Shown: piece by piece, positions 5,258 to 8,039 of the stretch
Position numbering within the stretch: position 1 is the first letter of the stretch
Layout of the letters: each line of letters opens with the position of its first letter
Assembly (NCBI GenBank): GCA_030040475.1
Contig: JASHTQ010000001.1
Location: 1-8,039 of the forward strand
Direction: 5' to 3'
Origin: Streptosporangiaceae bacterium
GTDB lineage: Bacteria > Actinomycetota > Actinomycetes > Streptosporangiales > Streptosporangiaceae
DNA length: 8,039 nt
Made by a program: the position numbers and the translations under genes
Notes under the pieces: generated by a model
The model's input: the letters and a program-made list of their open reading frames with translations, nothing else
Database searches by the model: none
What the model was told of the DNA's origin: nothing

Positions 5258-6294
5258 AGGAATCGCTCCACGGCGGGCAGGAAGCTCGCCGAGTCCTGGA
5301 ACAAGAAGGCATGGCCGGCCCCCGGGTAGAGGATCAGCTTCGCCCCCGGCACGGCTTCGGCGAGGGCGCGGTCGTTGGCCACCGGGTCGAGCGCATCCAG
5401 CGTCCCGTCGGCGACAAGCACGGGGATCCTGATATCGCCGAACTCTCGCCCGGCGCGATCCTGCCCCGCCATCCACTGCCTGACCGCCTGCCCCTGGGCT
5501 GCGACGACGGTCGGCGAGGCCTGGTAAAAGCCCGGGTAGCGCAGGATGCCGATCGCGTATGTCCGGGCAGCCGCGGCCTGGCCGGGCGGGAACAGCACGG
5601 AAAGGACGACGGCCGGGTTGGGGCTTGCCACGGCGGCGGCTGCCGCGGCGGGAATGGGCAGCGCCTTCCCGGTCCCCGGCTGGGTCGCGGCCAGGATCAG
5701 CCTGGAGACCTGGGCGGGGTGAAGCACGGCCAGCGCCTGGGCGATCATGCCGCCCATGGACCAGCCGAGGACCGCGGTCCTGCCAAGCCGGAGTGCCGAT
5801 ATCAGGGCACTGGCCTGATCGGCCATCTCGGTGATGCTGAGCGGGGACGCCAGCGGAGCGGTCCGCCCGACACCGGCGTTATCGAACACCACGACCGTGT
5901 GGTCCGCGGCCAGGCTGGCGACGAAGTCCGGCTGCCAGTCGTCGATTGATCCGCTGAGTCCCATCACGAGCAGGATCGGGCTTCCCGTGCCGACCTCTCG
6001 ATAGCCCACCGCCCCTGCCGCGGTATCCGCGATCCTGACCGGTGCGGCCACCACATCGCGGGGAAGCACGGCCGAGCCAGAGGCGCCGGCAGCAGACGGG
6101 GAGGCGCTGGCCGCTGTCGGGGTGCTGGCCGTGGTCGCGGTGCTGCCTGCCGCCCCGCAGCCGGACAGCGTGGCCGCCACGGCGGCGACGGCGAGCGCGG
6201 ACTTGACCGGATGCGGCCGGGAAGACCGGCCGCCCCTAGGTTCACTCGGGCACGGGTGAACCGAACCGGATGACGTTCTCGTCTGGGTCGACAT
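5251..6294 (-). CDS. Lipoprotein alpha/beta hydrolase
   Basis: 347 residues from ATG 6294, preceded on its strand by GAGGG five bases upstream. This start is chosen because the longer open frame reads as a shadow of the regulator gene and no start codon occurs between here and the signal peptide. A basic N-region is followed by a hydrophobic segment, SALAVAAVAATLSGC, with a lipobox at Cys46. A Ser/Thr/Ala-rich linker to about residue 75 should hold the enzyme outside the membrane. The catalytic domain (about residues 85-347) has an oxyanion region at VMGLSGS, the nucleophile elbow GWSMGG with Ser179, the probable acid Asp300 in DGTLD, and His328 in GAGHAF. It resembles the esterase, haloperoxidase-like and 3-oxoadipate enol-lactonase group; the substrate cannot be told. 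It overlaps the upstream MarR-VOC gene by 53 bases, so they are almost certainly co-transcribed. Confidence 0.88.
   Translation of the reverse strand: MSTQTRTSSGSVHPCPSEPRGGRSSRPHPVKSALAVAAVAATLSGCGAAGSTATTASTPTAASASPSAAGASGSAVLPRDVVAAPVRIADTAAGAVGYREVGTGSPILLVMGLSGSIDDWQPDFVASLAADHTVVVFDNAGVGRTAPLASPLSITEMADQASALISALRLGRTAVLGWSMGGMIAQALAVLHPAQVSRLILAATQPGTGKALPIPAAAAAAVASPNPAVVLSVLFPPGQAAAARTYAIGILRYPGFYQASPTVVAAQGQAVRQWMAGQDRAGREFGDIRIPVLVADGTLDALDPVANDRALAEAVPGAKLILYPGAGHAFLFQDSASFLPAVERFLG
6213..6233 (-). repeat. Perfect 8-bp GC hairpin just after the regulator's stop
   Basis: GCGGCCGG (6213-6220) and CCGGCCGC (6226-6233) flank the five-base loop GAAGA. On the minus strand the hairpin begins nine bases after the TGA of the MarR-VOC gene and lies inside the hydrolase coding sequence, between its start and its signal peptide. 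It has no T-run. It could lower expression of the hydrolase relative to the regulator. Confidence 0.5.
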
Positions 6295-7096
6295 GTGAGC
6301 CCTCGCGCATGTTGTAGGCAGTCGGGTAGACCTGATACGTCCGCCCGGCCAGTCCGGGTCGGCTCCACTCCAGGTAAAGCGCGTCGGCGTCGCGCACGGA
6401 AAGGTAGGCCGTCGCCGGATGCGTGTTCGGGCCGTCGGCCGTTGCGAGGTGCAGTCGCACGCCGTCGCGGGCCGCAAAGCCGTACTGACCGCCGCCGTGA
6501 TAGGCCGCCGTCTGGAAGCCGAGCGACGCGTAGTGAGCCAGCGCCACGCCGAGGTCACGCACGGGGAACACGGGACTCAGCCGGCCGAACTGGCGGGCCG
6601 GCGGCCGCCGGCCTTCTCCGGTGACGATGGCCGCGCCCTTGATCTGGGTCAAGGCGATAAGCGCCGAACGCATCGCGTCGACCTGTTCGGATGACACACG
6701 CTCCGCGAGCCGGCGATCCACCGCCTCGATACCGGATTGCACGGCATCGACGACCTCCTGGCCCAGGTCGGTCAGCTCAAGGATCACCCGGCGGCGGTCG
6801 CCTGGGTCGGGATTCCTGGTGAGGTAGCCCCGGTTGACCAGGTTGTCGATCACCTGACTGACGGCCTGCTTGGTTACGCCGAGCTCGGCGGGCAGATCCT
6901 GCCGCGGCCCTCCCGAGGTGTCGATCCCCGCCAGGATGAAGGCCCCGTTCGCGGGCAGATCGCCGATGCCGATGAGCTGCAGCTGCGCCCTGATCGCCTG
7001 GGCGTATACACCGCGGGCGGATCTCATCAGCGCGGGCGTGGCATACCTGCTCCGGCCCAGGTCCGTCACGCCACCCCGGCCTCCGGAGTTCGGCAT
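6242..7096 (-). CDS. MarR-family regulator fused to a VOC (glyoxalase/bleomycin-resistance fold) domain
   Basis: 284 residues from ATG 7096, which has GAGGG four bases upstream. A TTG at 7162 would add 22 residues but falls inside the -35 element and operator, so it is rejected. Residues about 15-155 form a MarR winged helix: the recognition helix is around TKQAVSQVIDNLVNRG (75-90) and the wing is NPDPGDRRRVILELTDLG (95-112). Residues about 172-282 are a VOC domain, with FPVRDLGVALAHYASLGF at its start and HVDPDENVIRFG at its end. MarR proteins are dimeric repressors released by small, often phenolic, ligands. VOC domains include ligand-binding resistance proteins and metal-dependent enzymes. 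The fusion suggests that the VOC half supplies or tunes ligand sensing, or acts on the same compound (inference). The lipoprotein hydrolase gene overlaps its 3' end and is the likely regulated partner. Confidence 0.85.
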   Translation of the reverse strand: MPNSGGRGGVTDLGRSRYATPALMRSARGVYAQAIRAQLQLIGIGDLPANGAFILAGIDTSGGPRQDLPAELGVTKQAVSQVIDNLVNRGYLTRNPDPGDRRRVILELTDLGQEVVDAVQSGIEAVDRRLAERVSSEQVDAMRSALIALTQIKGAAIVTGEGRRPPARQFGRLSPVFPVRDLGVALAHYASLGFQTAAYHGGGQYGFAARDGVRLHLATADGPNTHPATAYLSVRDADALYLEWSRPGLAGRTYQVYPTAYNMREGSHVDPDENVIRFGSPVPE

Positions 7097-7133
7097 GTCA
7101 CCCTCGGACCCGTGAACGTCCGACATGCCGTTG

Positions 7134-7170
7134 ACCATATCGACAAGTTTCTTGTTAGTCAAGATTCTTG
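7134..7170 (-). promoter_or_regulatory. Promoter of the MarR-VOC/hydrolase unit with twin CAAG-N3-CTTG operators
   Basis: On the minus strand, a -35 element TTGACT (7162-7157) and a -10 element TATGGT (7139-7134) are separated by exactly 17 bases. Two palindromes overlie the -35 element and spacer: CAAGTTTCTTG (7144-7154, extendable to 7143-7155) and CAAGATTCTTG (7160-7170), with centres 16 bp apart. The next good start is ATG 7096, about 38 bases past the -10. Placement over the promoter is typical of MarR autorepression. The binding protein is inferred, not shown. Confidence 0.65.
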
Positions 7171-7337
7171 TCTATACATGGCTGTAGCATTCACGCCGTA
7201 CGTCTCGGTAACGGAGGGGCTAGTGTGAGTGGAGGGGCTTCTGGGAACTGGTCGAGGGCTTAGAGGGCCGGGCCGGGCGCTTCGGGGGGCGGGCCGGGGC
7301 TTTCGGGGCATCAAGGCGCGCAGCGAACGGAGCCCAG

Positions 7338-8039
7338 TCAGGGCGTGGCTTGGAGCTTTTCTCCGGCTAGCTGGCGGAGGCGATAGCGCTGGGTCTTGCC
7401 GCTGATCGTCTTGGGCAGCTCGGCGACGAACTCGATCACCCGCGGGTACTTGTACGGGGCGATGGACTTCTTCGCGAAATCCTGCAGCGCGGCGACCATG
7501 GCCTCGTCGCCGGCCAGGCCCTCGCGAAGTACCACGTACGCCTGCACGATCATGCCGCGGCCCGGGTCGGGCGCGCCTATGACGGCGACCTCGACCACGT
7601 CCGGGTGGCCGAGCAGCGCCTCCTCGACCTCGGGACCCGCGATGTTGTAACCGGCCGAGATGATCATGTCGTCGCTGCGGGCCTGGAACCAGAAGTAGCC
7701 CTCGGCGTCGCGGACGTAGGTGTCGCCTGTGATGTTCCAGCCGTGCTGCACGTAGTTCCGCTGCCGCTCGTCGGCAAGGTAGCGGCAGCCCGTTGGTCCC
7801 TGCACGGCCAGCCGCCCCGGCTGGCCATCGGGCACCTCGTTCCCCTCGGCGTCCTGGATCCTCGCGCGGTACCCGGGCACCGCCTTCCCCGTCGAACCCG
7901 GCTTGATGTCCTCGTCGGCGGAGCCGATGAAGATGTGCAGCATCTCGGTCGAGCCGATGCCGTCGATGATCGCCAGGCCGGTGGCGTCGCGGAACTCATC
8001 CCACACCGACTGCGGCAGGTGCTCGCCGGCCGACACGCA
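7338..8039 (-). CDS. Aromatic acyl-CoA ligase (2-aminobenzoate/benzoate-CoA ligase type), C-terminal part (5' end outside window)
   Basis: The minus-strand frame is open from the right edge to TGA at 7340-7338, giving 233 residues. It begins in the CVSAGE block, so the start lies outside; the GTG at 8036 is internal. Adenylate-forming enzyme motifs appear in order: DGIGSTEMLHIF, the TGD of NITGDTYV, the hinge region RSDDMIISAGYNI, and the C-terminal catalytic lysine in PKTISGKTQR. Together with GPTGCRYLADERQRNYV and IAPYKYPR these match the benzoate/2-aminobenzoate-CoA ligase branch. These enzymes activate an aromatic acid with ATP and CoA for ring degradation. Full-length members are about 520-560 residues. 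The 167 bases between its stop and the operator at 7170 are G-rich on the plus strand and show no gene or clear terminator. Confidence 0.85.
   Translation of the reverse strand, partial: CVSAGEHLPQSVWDEFRDATGLAIIDGIGSTEMLHIFIGSADEDIKPGSTGKAVPGYRARIQDAEGNEVPDGQPGRLAVQGPTGCRYLADERQRNYVQHGWNITGDTYVRDAEGYFWFQARSDDMIISAGYNIAGPEVEEALLGHPDVVEVAVIGAPDPGRGMIVQAYVVLREGLAGDEAMVAALQDFAKKSIAPYKYPRVIEFVAELPKTISGKTQRYRLRQLAGEKLQATP

Noticed and set aside
5311..5949. Plus-strand open frame opposite the hydrolase
   Set aside because: Gly/Arg/Asp-rich shadow of the hydrolase gene, with no motif of its own.
6295..6558. N-terminal extension of the hydrolase upstream of ATG 6294
   Set aside because: The extra residues are Arg/Thr/Pro-rich shadow of the VOC coding region and would bury the lipoprotein signal peptide.
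7097..7162. N-terminal extension of the MarR-VOC protein from TTG 7162
   Set aside because: The TTG overlaps the -35 element and operator and has no ribosome binding site. ATG 7096 has GAGGG at good spacing.

Overview
The window is about 8 kb of very GC-rich DNA. Codon third positions are strongly G/C, starts include GTG, genes are tightly packed, and the proteins look actinobacterial, so a filamentous or spore-forming actinomycete is the best guess; the species cannot be read from it. All family calls come from motifs read by eye, and no database search was run.

Left edge (1-901, plus strand): the C-terminal part of an HpaB-type flavin-dependent aromatic monooxygenase, then a 65-residue membrane protein of a kind common in actinobacteria. 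A 157-base gap follows. It holds an AT-rich island inside an inverted repeat and a 12-bp palindrome, both upstream of a new transcription unit.

Centre (1059-5254, plus strand): a four-gene cluster, and the most interesting part of the window. The first gene encodes an unrecognised protein with an alpha/beta N-terminal domain that faintly resembles a receiver, a helical C-terminal domain, and an uncertain 3' end running into a 24-base tandem repeat. It is followed by a stand-alone E2-like (UBC-fold) protein, a protein joining a JAB/JAMM isopeptidase to a second, cysteine-less E2-like domain and a long low-complexity tail, and an E1-like ThiF/MoeB adenylyltransferase. E1, E2 and JAMM peptidase together are the enzymes of a bacterial ubiquitin-like conjugation/deconjugation pathway. 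Neither a ubiquitin-like modifier nor a CBASS cyclase is visible. Either the modifier is encoded elsewhere or one of the cluster's own proteins is the conjugated partner. A near-perfect 46-base palindrome separates the E2 and JAMM genes. The JAMM and E1 genes overlap by 8 bases.

Right part (5251-7170, minus strand): the E1 gene meets a convergent unit end to end, the two stop codons sharing one CTAG. The unit encodes a fused MarR regulator-VOC (glyoxalase/bleomycin-resistance fold) protein and a lipoprotein alpha/beta hydrolase whose start lies inside the regulator's 3' end. The promoter has two CAAG-N3-CTTG palindromes, which suggests autoregulation by the MarR domain.

Right edge (7338-8039, minus strand): the C-terminal part of an aromatic acyl-CoA ligase (2-aminobenzoate/benzoate-CoA ligase type). 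With the HpaB fragment at the other end, this hints that aromatic catabolism genes flank the cluster.
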